From: JARRPM01 sp963792815
GTDB lineage: Bacteria > Pseudomonadota > Gammaproteobacteria > Pseudomonadales > Halieaceae
NCBI GenBank assembly: GCA_963792815.1
Contig: CAWBXR010000003.1
Coordinates: 62,001-126,000 of the forward strand
Length of the DNA: 64,000 nucleotides
Direction of reading: 5' to 3'
Shown: piece after piece, positions 42,902 through 52,667 of the stretch
How the letters are laid out: every line of letters starts with the position of its first letter
How positions within the stretch are numbered: the stretch's first letter is position 1
Notes under the pieces: generated by a model
What the model was told of the DNA's origin: nothing
The model's input: only the letters and a program-made list of their open reading frames with translations
Databases searched by the model: none
Position numbers and translations under genes: made by a program

Positions 42902-43321
42902 TTGAATGAGGCGGTGACATCCCTGTGGCCCTTCGTGGTCTACTTCATCGCAGTGCTATTGCTGGTGGCCACCATGCTGGGGCTGTCCTTCGTGCTCGGC
43001 CAGCGCCGGGCCAACAAGGCCACCAATATGCCGTTTGAATCCGGGGTGTTGTCTGTCGGCTCACCGCAGATTCACATGGCGGTCGAGTTCTATCTCGTCG
43101 CCATCTTCTTCGTGATCTTCGACCTTGAAACCGTTTTCATCTTTGCCTGGGCGGTGGCCTTCTTCGAGCTGGGCTGGGAGGGCTTTGTCGCAGTCCTCGT
43201 GTTCGTACTGATCCTCGGCGTTGCGCTGCTGTACGAACTGAGCACCGGGGCTCTGGACTGGGGCCTGAAGACCCGCAGCGGCAAGCCGCAACAGAACCCC
43301 CACCCGGAGGTGCAGCGCTGA
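42902..43321 (+). CDS. nuoA: NADH-quinone oxidoreductase subunit A
   Basis: A 139-aa membrane subunit with three transmembrane helices; conserved NMPFESGVLSVG and AVEFYLVAIFFVIFDLETVFIFAWA with the acidic pair used in the quinone/proton module. The start is TTG at 42902, 9 nt after CGGAG; no ATG or GTG fits. First gene of the nuo operon; the stop overlaps nuoB (TGATG). Confidence 0.93.
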   Translation: MNEAVTSLWPFVVYFIAVLLLVATMLGLSFVLGQRRANKATNMPFESGVLSVGSPQIHMAVEFYLVAIFFVIFDLETVFIFAWAVAFFELGWEGFVAVLVFVLILGVALLYELSTGALDWGLKTRSGKPQQNPHPEVQR

Positions 43322-43968
43322 TGGAGTGGAGCCTGAGCAAACCGGGAGACCTTATCGCAAGCTCTGCTCCGGGCTCCGCCCGGGAAAGCGTGGAGGAGCA
43401 GGTTCGGCGCAATGTGCTGTTCGCGAAGCTTGAGGACCTCGTCGCCTGGGGCAGGGCCCACTCCCTGTGGCCTTTCAACTTCGGCCTCTCCTGTTGCTAC
43501 GTGGAAATGGCCACCTCGTTTACCAGCCGCCACGACATCGCCCGCTTTGGTTCGGAAGTGATCCGCGCCACGCCCAGGCAGGCGGACCTGATGGTTATCT
43601 CCGGTACCGTGTTTCGCAAGATGGCGCCGGTGGTGCAACACCTTTACGACCAGTTGCTGGAACCGCGCTGGATTATATCGATGGGCTCCTGCGCCAATTC
43701 GGGCGGCATGTACGACATCTACAGCGTGGTACAGGGCGTGGACAAGTTCATCCCGGTTGACGTGTACGTGCCCGGTTGCCCGCCGCGCCCGGAAGCGCTG
43801 ATGCAGGGCCTGATGATGTTACAGGATGCTATCGAACAGGAGCGCCGACCCCTGAGCTGGGTGGCCGGCGACCAGCGCATCGTGAAGCCGGAGTTCACCC
43901 CGCGCCGCGACCAGTTGAAGGAGCAAAGAAACCAGGCATCGATCCTGCGGAGTCCGGATGAGGTGTAA
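43321..43968 (+). CDS. nuoB: NADH-quinone oxidoreductase subunit B
   Basis: A 215-aa peripheral subunit that carries cluster N2, the last iron-sulfur cluster before quinone. Cluster ligands are visible in FGLSCCYVEM (Cys pair), GSCANSGGMYD and VPGCPPRPEA. The ATG overlaps the nuoA stop. A 60-bp gap separates it from nuoCD. Confidence 0.95.
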   Translation: MEWSLSKPGDLIASSAPGSARESVEEQVRRNVLFAKLEDLVAWGRAHSLWPFNFGLSCCYVEMATSFTSRHDIARFGSEVIRATPRQADLMVISGTVFRKMAPVVQHLYDQLLEPRWIISMGSCANSGGMYDIYSVVQGVDKFIPVDVYVPGCPPRPEALMQGLMMLQDAIEQERRPLSWVAGDQRIVKPEFTPRRDQLKEQRNQASILRSPDEV

Positions 43969-44028
43969 GCAACGCTGAGAGAACCGGTCAGTCAATAACA
44001 ACGAGGCCCGACCAGCCCGGAGAAAGTT

Positions 44029-45777
44029 ATGCTGCAGGCGCAGGCAAGGAGCACGGACGGCGCGGTGGACGACTTGTTCGCCCGCTTCGGTGCATCGGCG
44101 TTCGTGCCGCAGCCCGGCCCCGACCAAACGCCCACTCTCTGGGTGGACAGGGAACAGGTGCTGGCAGTGCTCGCCCACCTCAAGCCGCGCTTCCCGATGT
44201 TGCTGGACCTGTTCGGCATGGATGAGCGGCTGCGGGAGCACAAGCCGGCGCCAGCCGCAGATTTCACCGTCATCTACCACCTGTTCAATATTGCCGGACG
44301 TGAAGAGATCCGCCTGAAGGTTGCGGTGAGCGCAGCGGACCCCAGTGTCCCCTCCGCAGTGCATATCTGGCCCAATGCCAACTGGTACGAGCGCGAGGCC
44401 TGGGACATGTACGGCATCACGTTCAAGGGCCACCCCAACCTGCGCCGGATCCTGCTGCCTCCGACCTGGGAAGGCCACGCGCTGCGCAAGGACCACCCGG
44501 CCCGGGCGACAGAGATGGAGCCCTTCAGCCTGGACCAGGAAAAACAGGATGCGGAGCAGGAGGCGCTGCTGTTCAAACCCGAGGAGTGGGGTATGGCCCG
44601 GGCCACCGAGGACACCGAGTTCATGTTCCTCAACCTGGGTCCCAACCACCCATCGGTACACGGCGTATTTCGCATCGCCCTGCAACTGGATGGGGAGGTG
44701 GTGGTCGACGCGGTGCCGGACATCGGTTACCACCACAGGGGTGCGGAAAAAATGGCCGAGCGCCAGACCTGGCACTCCTTCATCCCCTACACCGATCGCA
44801 TCGACTACCTCGGCGGGGTAATGAACAACCTGGCCTACGTGATGGCGGTGGAGACCCTGGCAGACATTAAGGTGCCGGACCGGGCGAAAGTCATTCGCAT
44901 CATGCTGGCCGAGTTGTTTCGTATCTCCAGTCACCTGGTGTTCTACGGCACCTTCGCCCAGGACGTCGGGCAGATGTCGCCGGTGTTTTACATGTTCGCC
45001 GACCGGGAGCGCCTGTTCGGCATCATCGAGGCGATCACCGGCGGGCGCATGCACCCCGCCTGGTTTCGCATCGGCGGCGTGGCCCAGGACCTGCCCAGGG
45101 GGTGGGAACAGCTGGTGCGCGAGTTCATCGACAGCATGCCGGCGCGGCTGGATCACTACCAGGTGATGTCCATGGACAACAGCATTCTGAAACAGCGCAC
45201 CGTGGATATCGGCAGCTACAGCACCGCGGAAGCGCTGGAGTGGGGCATAACCGGCCCATCGCTGCGAGCCACCGGCCTGGATTTCGACCTGCGCCGGGAC
45301 CGCCCCTACGGGGGTTACGACCAGTTCGAATTCGAGGTACCCGTCGGTCACAAGGGCGACTCCTATGACCGGGCCGTGGTGCGAGTGGAGGAGATCCGCC
45401 AGAGCCTGCGCATCGTGCGCCAGTGCCTGGACAATATGCCGGAAGGGCCTTACAAGAGCGACCATCGCCTGACCACGCCGCCGCCCAAGGAGCGTACGCT
45501 GCAGGATATCGAGACCCTCATTCACCACTTTCTCAATGTGAGCTGGGGGCCGGTGATACCGGCGGGGGAAGCCTCATTCCCCATCGAGGCAACCAAGGGC
45601 ATCAACAGTTATCACCTTGTCAGCGACGGCGGCACCACCTCCTACCGCACCCGGATTCGCACGCCCTCGTTTCCCGCCTTGCAGCAGATTCCACTGATCA
45701 GCCGGGGCCTGATGATTCCCGACCTGATAGCCATCATCGCCAGCATCGATTTTGTCATGGCAGATGTGGACCGGTGA
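44029..45777 (+). CDS. nuoCD: NADH-quinone oxidoreductase subunits C/D, fused
   Basis: A single 582-aa chain: NuoC (about 1-175; WYEREAWDMYGITFKGHPNLRRIL) and NuoD (about 195-582; LNLGPNHPSVHGVFRIALQLDGE, VDAVPDIGYHHRGAEK, RIMLAELFRISSHL, and the C-terminal DPVFGEVDR-type end MADVDR). The fusion is typical of gammaproteobacteria. NuoD contributes to the quinone-binding site. The ribosome-binding site is CGGAGAAAG. Confidence 0.95.
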   Translation: MLQAQARSTDGAVDDLFARFGASAFVPQPGPDQTPTLWVDREQVLAVLAHLKPRFPMLLDLFGMDERLREHKPAPAADFTVIYHLFNIAGREEIRLKVAVSAADPSVPSAVHIWPNANWYEREAWDMYGITFKGHPNLRRILLPPTWEGHALRKDHPARATEMEPFSLDQEKQDAEQEALLFKPEEWGMARATEDTEFMFLNLGPNHPSVHGVFRIALQLDGEVVVDAVPDIGYHHRGAEKMAERQTWHSFIPYTDRIDYLGGVMNNLAYVMAVETLADIKVPDRAKVIRIMLAELFRISSHLVFYGTFAQDVGQMSPVFYMFADRERLFGIIEAITGGRMHPAWFRIGGVAQDLPRGWEQLVREFIDSMPARLDHYQVMSMDNSILKQRTVDIGSYSTAEALEWGITGPSLRATGLDFDLRRDRPYGGYDQFEFEVPVGHKGDSYDRAVVRVEEIRQSLRIVRQCLDNMPEGPYKSDHRLTTPPPKERTLQDIETLIHHFLNVSWGPVIPAGEASFPIEATKGINSYHLVSDGGTTSYRTRIRTPSFPALQQIPLISRGLMIPDLIAIIASIDFVMADVDR

Positions 45778-45781
45778 CGAT

Positions 45782-46294
45782 ATGAGCGAGCTTATCCCGG
45801 CAGTGAATGACGGCGAAACCGATTTGAGCGCGGCGGAGATAGCCCGGATCGATGCGGAGATAGCCCACGTGCCCTTCCGTTCGGCGGTGGCCATCGACGC
45901 ACTGAAAATAGTCCAGGCTCACCGGGGCTGGGTATCGGACGAGAGCCTCCGCGCGATCGCCCGCCACCTGCACATGTCCGCCGCCGAGCTGGATGGTATC
46001 GCCACCTTCTACAACCTGATCTTCCGCCGCCCGGTGGGTGACAAGGTAATACTGTTGTGCAACAGCATCAGTTGCTGGATCAAGGGCTGTGAAACCCTGC
46101 AGGCGCGCATCAGCGAACAGCTTGGTATCGGCCTGGGAGAGACCACCGCCGACAAGCGGTTCACCCTGCTGCCGGTCACCTGCCTGGGGGCCTGCGACAA
46201 AGCCCCGGTGCTGATGGTGGGGGAAGACCTGCACGAGAACGTGAGCGCAGACAAGCTGCAGGGGCTGTTTGACGACGGGGGTGGGGGCGCATGA
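45782..46294 (+). CDS. nuoE: NADH-quinone oxidoreductase subunit E
   Basis: A 170-aa subunit with the 2Fe-2S ligand pattern CNSISCW and CLGACDKAP. It starts at ATG 45782, just after the nuoCD stop; an in-frame ATG at 45752 lies inside nuoCD and is unlikely. The stop overlaps the nuoF start (ATGA). Confidence 0.94.
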   Translation: MSELIPAVNDGETDLSAAEIARIDAEIAHVPFRSAVAIDALKIVQAHRGWVSDESLRAIARHLHMSAAELDGIATFYNLIFRRPVGDKVILLCNSISCWIKGCETLQARISEQLGIGLGETTADKRFTLLPVTCLGACDKAPVLMVGEDLHENVSADKLQGLFDDGGGGA

Positions 46295-47589
46295 GCCTGG
46301 ATCTGCCGCTGACCCGCAATGTGCGAGCGGACCGCTCGCCCACGGACTTCGCCGCCTATGAAGCCAACGGTGGTTACCTGGGTATGAAGTCGGCCATCGG
46401 CAAACTGGCGCCGGCGGAGTGCCTGCAAATCATCAAGGACTCCAACCTGCGCGGGCGCGGCGGCGCCGGCTTCCCCACCGGCATGAAGTGGAGCTTCGTT
46501 CCCATGGATGACGCCTCGCCGGGGCACAAGTACCTGATCTGCAACGCCGACGAGATGGAGCCGGGTACCTTCAAGGACCGCCTGCTGCTGGAGTGCGACC
46601 CGCACCAGCTGATCGAGGGGATGATCTGCGCCGCCTATACCATCCAGGCGGACGTGGCCTATATTTTTATCCGCGCGGAGTACCACAGGGCGGCGGATTT
46701 ACTGCGCGATGCCATCGCCGCCTGTTACCAGCGGGGCTACCTCGGCCGGAATATCCTCGGCTCCGATTACAGCCTGGACATGCAGGTCCACAGCAGCGCC
46801 GGGCGCTACATCTGCGGCGAGGAAACCGCGCTGATCAGCTCACTCGAGGGCAAGCGGGCCAACCCCAGGGCCAAGCCGCCATTCCCCCAGGTGAGCGGTT
46901 TGTGGGGCCGGCCCACCATCGTCAACAACGTTGAAACGCTGTGCAACATTCACCACATCATTGAGCGCGGGGCCGACTGGTTCCAGGGCCTGGGCCTGAC
47001 CGAGGACGCCGGCACCAAGCTCTATGGCGTCAGCGGGCGGGTTAAAAAGCCCGGTTGCTGGGAGCTGCCGATAGGCACCCCCATCCGGGAAATTATCGAA
47101 CATCACGCCGGGGGCATGGAGGACGGCTACCGGTTGCGCGGCTTTCTCCCGGGCGGGGGCTCCACCGACTTTCTCACCCCCGAACACCTGGACCTGGCCA
47201 TGGACTACGGCACTATCGGCAAGGCGGGCAGCCGGATGGGCACCGGCACCATGATCATTCTCGACGACAAAACCTGCCCGGTGGGCTTCGTCAAAAACCT
47301 GATGGAATTTTTCGCCCGGGAATCCTGCGGTTTCTGCACCCCCTGTCGCGACGGCCTGCCCTGGTCCGCCCAGGTGCTGGACGATATCGAGCGCGGCCGC
47401 GGGCGCCCGGAAGACATGGATACCCTGGCCCGCCAGGTGGAGTTTATCGGCGCCATCGGCAACACCCACTGCGCCCTGGCGCCGGGCGCCATGGAGCCGC
47501 TGCAGAGCGCCATGAAATATTTCCGCGAGGACTTCGACCGCCATATCAGCGGCAGCGCCTGTCCCTTCTGTGACGGGGGTACTCACTGA
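46291..47589 (+). CDS. nuoF: NADH-quinone oxidoreductase subunit F
   Basis: A 432-aa NADH-binding flavoprotein subunit: GRGGAGFPTGMKWSFVP (NADH/FMN site), CNADEMEPGTFKDR, SSAGRYICGEETALISSLEG, and the N3 cluster ligands ESCGFCTPCRDG and NTHCALAPGA. It oxidises NADH and passes electrons to the chain of clusters. The stop overlaps the nuoG start. Confidence 0.95.
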   Translation: MSLDLPLTRNVRADRSPTDFAAYEANGGYLGMKSAIGKLAPAECLQIIKDSNLRGRGGAGFPTGMKWSFVPMDDASPGHKYLICNADEMEPGTFKDRLLLECDPHQLIEGMICAAYTIQADVAYIFIRAEYHRAADLLRDAIAACYQRGYLGRNILGSDYSLDMQVHSSAGRYICGEETALISSLEGKRANPRAKPPFPQVSGLWGRPTIVNNVETLCNIHHIIERGADWFQGLGLTEDAGTKLYGVSGRVKKPGCWELPIGTPIREIIEHHAGGMEDGYRLRGFLPGGGSTDFLTPEHLDLAMDYGTIGKAGSRMGTGTMIILDDKTCPVGFVKNLMEFFARESCGFCTPCRDGLPWSAQVLDDIERGRGRPEDMDTLARQVEFIGAIGNTHCALAPGAMEPLQSAMKYFREDFDRHISGSACPFCDGGTH

Positions 47590-50366
47590 TGCCGACGATA
47601 ACCATAGACGGTGTGGCCTACGAGGTGGAGCAGGGACGCAACCTGCTGGAGAGTTGCCTGTCCCTGGGCCTCGACCTCCCCTACTTCTGCTGGCACCCGG
47701 CCATGGGCTCCATCGGCGCCTGTCGCCAGTGCGCGGTGGTGCAGTACCAGAATGCCGAGGATAGCCGGGGCCGCATCGTCATGGGCTGCATGACTCCCGT
47801 CACCGACGGTGCGATCTTCTCCCTGTCCGGGGACAAGGCCCAACACTTTCGCGAGGCTATCGTCGAGTCGCTGATGCTCAACCACCCCCACGACTGCCCG
47901 GTGTGTGCGGAGGGTGGCGAGTGCCACCTGCAGGACATGACGGTGATGGTGGGCCACCGGGACCGCCATTACCGCGGCCGTAAAAATACCCATCGCAACC
48001 AGTATCTCGGGCCGCTGATCAACCACGAGATGAACCGCTGCATCACCTGCTATCGCTGCACCCGCTACTACCGGGACTATGCCGGCGGCACCGACCTGGC
48101 CGCCATGGCCGCCCACGACCATATCTATTTCGGCCGGCACCAGGACGGCGTGCTGCAAAGTGAGTTCGCCGGCAACCTGGTGGAAGTGTGCCCCACCGGC
48201 GTGTTCACGGACAAATCGCTGGTACACGACTACACCCGCAAGTGGGACCTGCAATCCGCACCCTCTGTTTGCACTGCCTGCGCGGTGGGCTGCAACACCA
48301 TGCCCGGCGAACGCTACGGCCGCCTCAAGCGGGTACACAACCGCTTCAATGCAGAGGTCAACGGCTACTTCCTGTGCGACCGGGGCCGGTTCGGCGCCGG
48401 CTTCGTCAACAGTGAGCGCGCGCTGGAATTTCCCGGCCTGCGGGAAGCGGATGGCCGCTACCGGGCGCTGGACCACCACGAGGCCCTGCACCGGATGATG
48501 GAGCTCTGTGCGGCGGGCAAGGTCGCCGGCATCGGCTCACCCAGGGCGTCGGTAGAGGCCAACTATCTGCTGCGCTTGCTGGCAGGTCCCGACAATTTTG
48601 CCCCGGGCTTCAGTGACGCCGAGCAGGATCTGGTCAATCTCGCACTACGGCTGCAACAGCAAAGTGCCGCGGTGATACCGGATATCCGGACCATCGAGTC
48701 GGCGGACGCGGTACTGGTACTGGGCGAGGATGTCACCAACACCGCGCCGCGCATCGCCCTGGCACTGCGCCAGAGCGTGCGCAACAAGGCCTATGAACTG
48801 GCTGCCGGGCTGCGCCTGGAGACCTGGCAGGACGCCGCCATTCGCAACCTCGCCCAGCAGGAGCGCAGCCCCCTGTTCATCGCCGCAGTGGCGGACACCC
48901 CACTTGACGATGTGGCAACCCGGCGCGTCAGCCTGGCGCCGGAGAGTATCGCCGCCCTGGGCCTCGCGGTAGCGGCGGGTATCTCCGGGACTGCGGCCAA
49001 TATCCCCGGCGCAGGACCCGCCGACCCGGCAGTCATTGCCGCTGCGCTGGCGGGCGCCAGCAGGCCACTGGTGATAGCCGGCACCGGCTGCGGCAGTGCC
49101 GCAGTCCTGGAGGCGGCGGCGGCCGTCGCAAACGCCCTGTGCAACGCAGGCAAGCAGGCCATGCTGTGCCTGTGCGTGCCGGAGGCGAACAGCCTGGGAC
49201 AGGCGATGCTTACCGGGCCCCAGGCGCCAGGCCTGAACGCCCTGGAGCGGCGGGCCCGTGAGGGCGAAATAGATACGCTGGTAGTGCTGGAAAACGACCT
49301 GTACCGCCGCGGCAACAGCGACCGGATCGATGCGCTGCTGGCGGCCTGCCGCAACGTTATCGTGCTGGACGGCCTGGACAACGCAACCGCCTCCGCCGCG
49401 ACGCTGGCCCTGCCCGCCGCCAATTTCGCCGAGAGTGAGGGCACCCTGGTCAGCCTGGAGGGACGCGCCCAGCGCTACTTCCCGGTATTCCAGCCCCGGG
49501 AGGAACGGCGCCCCTCCTGGGTCTGGTTGCTGGCCTGCCTGAAGGAGCTGGAGCGGCCCGAGGTACACGCGCTACATCATTTCGACGATATCACCCGGGC
49601 CTGCGCCGCCGATATCCCCGCCCTCGCCGGCATCACCGCGGCGGCACCGGACCTGCACTACCTCAACCTCGGCGTTAAGATTCCCCGGCAGCCCGCGCGC
49701 TACAGCGGCCGCACCGCCATGCGCGCGAATATTTCCGTGCACGAGCCGAAACAGCGGGAGGACGAGGAAACGGCCCTGGCGTTTACTATGGAAGGTCTCA
49801 ACCGGACCCAGCCCGGTGCGCTGCTACCCTGGGTCTGGTCACCGGGCTGGAACTCCAACCAGTCCCTGCACAAGTTCCAGACCCACGCCGGGGGGCCGCT
49901 CAAGGGCGGCACCGCCGGCGTGCGCTTGTTACAAGCCGGCGCCGCGACTGCCCCAGCGAGCGGCGAAATCACTGCTGCCGCCGCAGCCGATGTGAGTAAC
50001 TCGGCCGGTCCCTGGCAACTGGTGCCGCGCCCCCGCATATTCGGCAGCGACGAGCTCAGCGCCCTCAGCCCGGGACTGGCGGAGCTGGTAGTACCGGCTT
50101 TTATCGAACTTTGCCCCGCCGACGCAGCCAGCCTCGGGGTGGCGGCAGGTGACGGTGTCGAGGTGGGCGACGCTCTCGCCACCCTGGAAGTGCGCGTCAA
50201 CGCCACCATGACACCGGGCTGCGCCGGCTACAGCATCGGCTTTGAGGGCACTGCCAACCTGGCTCCGCTGGCCCGGGTCGGGCTGCGGCGGGCGGCCAAC
50301 TGGCAGCGAGCGCCGCAACTGATAGGCAGTGACCGCAGTACCGGAGCGGGGGGCAGCCATGTCTGA
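47589..50366 (+). CDS. nuoG: NADH-quinone oxidoreductase subunit G
   Basis: A 925-aa subunit. The N-terminus carries the 2Fe-2S and 4Fe-4S clusters (YFCWHPAMGSIGACRQCAV, CPVCAEGGECHLQDM, RCITCYRCTRYYRDY), followed by the extra cluster CTACAVGCNT of the gammaproteobacterial type and a molybdopterin-oxidoreductase-like body. The C-terminal part overlaps nuoH by a few codons. Confidence 0.95.
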   Translation: MPTITIDGVAYEVEQGRNLLESCLSLGLDLPYFCWHPAMGSIGACRQCAVVQYQNAEDSRGRIVMGCMTPVTDGAIFSLSGDKAQHFREAIVESLMLNHPHDCPVCAEGGECHLQDMTVMVGHRDRHYRGRKNTHRNQYLGPLINHEMNRCITCYRCTRYYRDYAGGTDLAAMAAHDHIYFGRHQDGVLQSEFAGNLVEVCPTGVFTDKSLVHDYTRKWDLQSAPSVCTACAVGCNTMPGERYGRLKRVHNRFNAEVNGYFLCDRGRFGAGFVNSERALEFPGLREADGRYRALDHHEALHRMMELCAAGKVAGIGSPRASVEANYLLRLLAGPDNFAPGFSDAEQDLVNLALRLQQQSAAVIPDIRTIESADAVLVLGEDVTNTAPRIALALRQSVRNKAYELAAGLRLETWQDAAIRNLAQQERSPLFIAAVADTPLDDVATRRVSLAPESIAALGLAVAAGISGTAANIPGAGPADPAVIAAALAGASRPLVIAGTGCGSAAVLEAAAAVANALCNAGKQAMLCLCVPEANSLGQAMLTGPQAPGLNALERRAREGEIDTLVVLENDLYRRGNSDRIDALLAACRNVIVLDGLDNATASAATLALPAANFAESEGTLVSLEGRAQRYFPVFQPREERRPSWVWLLACLKELERPEVHALHHFDDITRACAADIPALAGITAAAPDLHYLNLGVKIPRQPARYSGRTAMRANISVHEPKQREDEETALAFTMEGLNRTQPGALLPWVWSPGWNSNQSLHKFQTHAGGPLKGGTAGVRLLQAGAATAPASGEITAAAAADVSNSAGPWQLVPRPRIFGSDELSALSPGLAELVVPAFIELCPADAASLGVAAGDGVEVGDALATLEVRVNATMTPGCAGYSIGFEGTANLAPLARVGLRRAANWQRAPQLIGSDRSTGAGGSHV

Positions 50367-51315
50367 GCTCGATACTATCGGTTTCGGCCTGATCATTATC
50401 GCCGCTGCGGTTGGCGGTGCGGCCTTTCTGACATGGTTCGAGCGCCGGCTGCTGGGGGTATGGCAGGATCGCTACGGCCCCAACCGGCTGGGACCTTTCG
50501 GCGTGCTCCAGGTGCTGGCGGACATGGTCAAGCTGCTGACCAAGCACGACTGGGTACCACCCTTTGCGGATCGCGCGGTATTTGTTTTTGCCCCGACCGC
50601 CATAGTGGTGGCAATGCTGCTGGGATTTGCCGTCGTACCTTTCGGGCCCGACCTGTATGTGCTGGATATCAATATCGGTCTGCTGTTCTTCCTGGGCATG
50701 ACCTCCCTGGCGGTCTACAGCGTGCTGCTGGGGGGACTGGCTTCCAATAATAAGTACGCCCTGCTGGGCGGCCTGCGCAGCGCCGCCCAGATGGTCAGCT
50801 ACGAGGTCTTCATGGGGCTGTCACTGATGGGCGTGGTGATGCTGACCGGCAGCTTCAGCCTGCGCGCCATCGTCGAGGCCCAGCGGGACCTCTGGTACTG
50901 CATCCCCCAGTTCCTGGGCCTGTTCACCTTCCTGATCGCCGGTATCGCCGAGAGCCATCGCCTGCCCTTCGACCTGCCCGAGGCGGAACACGAACTGACG
51001 GCGGGCTTCCACACCGAGTACGGCGGTATGAAATTCGCCATGTTCATGCTGGGCGAGTACCTCGGGCTGCTGCTGATTTCCTGCATGATCACTACCCTGT
51101 TTTTCGGCGGCTGGCTTGGGCCCTGGCTGCCGCCGATCGTATGGTTCAGCATCAAGGTATTCGCACTGATCTGCTTTTTCATCCTGTTGCGCGCCGCGAT
51201 CCCCCGGCCGCGCTATGACCAGTTGATGGCTCTGGGCTGGAAGGTGATGCTGCCCCTGACCCTGCTGAACCTGCTGCTCACCGGGGTCATCGCCCTGCTG
51301 CTGGAGGGTGCATGA
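50359..51315 (+). CDS. nuoH: NADH-quinone oxidoreductase subunit H
   Basis: A 318-aa polytopic subunit at the quinone-binding interface: RYGPNRLGPFGVLQVLADMVKLLTK, AGIAESHRLPFDLPEAEHELTAGFHTEYGGM (the acidic loop) and RAAIPRPRYDQLMALGWK. I take ATG 50359, within the end of nuoG; an upstream ATG at 50329 would overlap further. Confidence 0.94.
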   Translation: MSELDTIGFGLIIIAAAVGGAAFLTWFERRLLGVWQDRYGPNRLGPFGVLQVLADMVKLLTKHDWVPPFADRAVFVFAPTAIVVAMLLGFAVVPFGPDLYVLDINIGLLFFLGMTSLAVYSVLLGGLASNNKYALLGGLRSAAQMVSYEVFMGLSLMGVVMLTGSFSLRAIVEAQRDLWYCIPQFLGLFTFLIAGIAESHRLPFDLPEAEHELTAGFHTEYGGMKFAMFMLGEYLGLLLISCMITTLFFGGWLGPWLPPIVWFSIKVFALICFFILLRAAIPRPRYDQLMALGWKVMLPLTLLNLLLTGVIALLLEGA

Positions 51316-51316
51316 C

Positions 51317-51844
51317 ATGCTGAAATCCCTGACCAGCCAGCTGCGCACCATCTGGACCATCCTCCAGCACAGCTTTACCAGAGCGGAAACCGTGCAGTAT
51401 CCCGAGCAGATGCCCTACCTCGCCCCGCGCTATCGGGGCCGCATCGTACTCACCAAAGACCCCGACGGGGAGGAGCGCTGTGTCGCCTGCAACCTCTGCG
51501 CCGTAGCCTGCCCGGTGGACTGTATCGCCCTGCAGCAGGGGGTCAAGGAGGACGGGCGCTGGTACCCGGAGTTTTTCCGCATCAATTTCTCCCGCTGCAT
51601 CATGTGCGGCATGTGCGAGGAAGCCTGCCCCACCAACGCCATCCAGCTGACACCGGATTTCGAGATGTGCGAGTACGACCGAAGCAATATGGTGTACGAG
51701 AAGGAACACCTGCAGATCGAGGGTACCGGCAAGTACCACGACTACAATTTCTACCGGGTGTCCGGGCTGGCGATTACCGGCAAGGACAAGGGCCAGGCGC
51801 AAAACGAGGCCGAGCCCATCGACGTAAAGAGCCTGCTGCCATGA
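51317..51844 (+). CDS. nuoI: NADH-quinone oxidoreductase subunit I
   Basis: A 175-aa ferredoxin-like subunit with two 4Fe-4S motifs, CVACNLCAVACPVDC and CIMCGMCEEACPTNA, that carry clusters N6a and N6b. It starts at ATG 51317, directly after the nuoH stop; the longer frame begins with GTG inside nuoH. Confidence 0.94.
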   Translation: MLKSLTSQLRTIWTILQHSFTRAETVQYPEQMPYLAPRYRGRIVLTKDPDGEERCVACNLCAVACPVDCIALQQGVKEDGRWYPEFFRINFSRCIMCGMCEEACPTNAIQLTPDFEMCEYDRSNMVYEKEHLQIEGTGKYHDYNFYRVSGLAITGKDKGQAQNEAEPIDVKSLLP

Positions 51845-52353
51845 TGGAGACCCTGTTCTATGTCGCCGCCGTCATCGCCCTGCTGGCAACCGGACTGGCG
51901 CTCACCCGCACCAATGCGGCACACGCGCTGATCTACCTGATAGTGTCGCTGCTGGCGGTGGCCGTACTGTTTTTCCTGATGGGGGCGCCCTTCGCCGCGG
52001 CCCTTGAGATCGTGATCTATGCCGGTGCGATCATGGTGCTGTTCGTGTTCGTCATCATGATGCTGAACGTCGGCCAGGAAGGCGTCGAGCGGGAGCGGGA
52101 GTGGCTCAACGCCCGCAACTGGATCGTACCCGGGGCGCTCGCGGGCCTGCTGCTGCTGGAGTTGCTGCTGGCCCTGCGCGCCACCCCCGCCACCACCGGC
52201 GGTGTTGCCGTGACTCCAAAAGAAGTGGGCCTGGCCCTGTTCGGCCCCTATGTGCTGGCGGTGGAGATCGCCTCCATGTTGCTGCTGTCGGGCCTGGTGG
52301 GCGCCTACCACCTGGGTCGGCGCTTCATCGTTCGCAGGGAGAGACGACGCTGA
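51841..52353 (+). CDS. nuoJ: NADH-quinone oxidoreductase subunit J
   Basis: A 170-aa membrane subunit with five helices: AHALIYLIVSLLAVAVLFFLMGAPFAAALEIVIYAGAIMVLFVFVIMML is the conserved core. The start is ATG 51841 (or the adjacent ATG 51844), overlapping the nuoI stop. The stop overlaps nuoK. Confidence 0.92.
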   Translation: MMETLFYVAAVIALLATGLALTRTNAAHALIYLIVSLLAVAVLFFLMGAPFAAALEIVIYAGAIMVLFVFVIMMLNVGQEGVEREREWLNARNWIVPGALAGLLLLELLLALRATPATTGGVAVTPKEVGLALFGPYVLAVEIASMLLLSGLVGAYHLGRRFIVRRERRR

Positions 52354-52667
52354 TGGGCGGTCTGCAGATACCCATGGAGCACGTGCTCACCCTGGCTGGC
52401 CTGCTGTTCAGCTGCGGCCTGATGGGCCTCATGCTGCGGCGCAATATCATCTTCATGCTGATGTCCCTGGAGGTGATGCTCAACGCCGCCGCGCTGGCAT
52501 TCGTGGCGGCGGGGGCAAAGTGGGGCCAGGCCGACGGCCAGATCATCTTCCTGCTTATTCTCTCGGTGGCCGCCGCGGAGGTGGCCGTGGGGCTGGGCCT
52601 CGTACTCCAGATCCAGCGTCGTTTCAGGACACTGGATATGGATCAGGCAAGGAGGCTGAGGGGCTGA
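52353..52667 (+). CDS. nuoK: NADH-quinone oxidoreductase subunit K
   Basis: A 104-aa, three-helix subunit: RRNIIFMLMSLEVMLNAAALAFVA with the conserved Glu of the proton path, and IIFLLILSVAAAEVAVGLGLVL with the second conserved Glu. ATG 52353 overlaps the nuoJ stop and its own stop overlaps the nuoL start. Confidence 0.94.
   Translation: MGGLQIPMEHVLTLAGLLFSCGLMGLMLRRNIIFMLMSLEVMLNAAALAFVAAGAKWGQADGQIIFLLILSVAAAEVAVGLGLVLQIQRRFRTLDMDQARRLRG

Noticed and set aside
43819..45528. A 569-aa open frame antisense to nuoB/nuoCD
   Set aside because: It is a GC-rich shadow frame; the plus-strand NuoB and NuoCD proteins are unmistakable and the antisense product has no domain.
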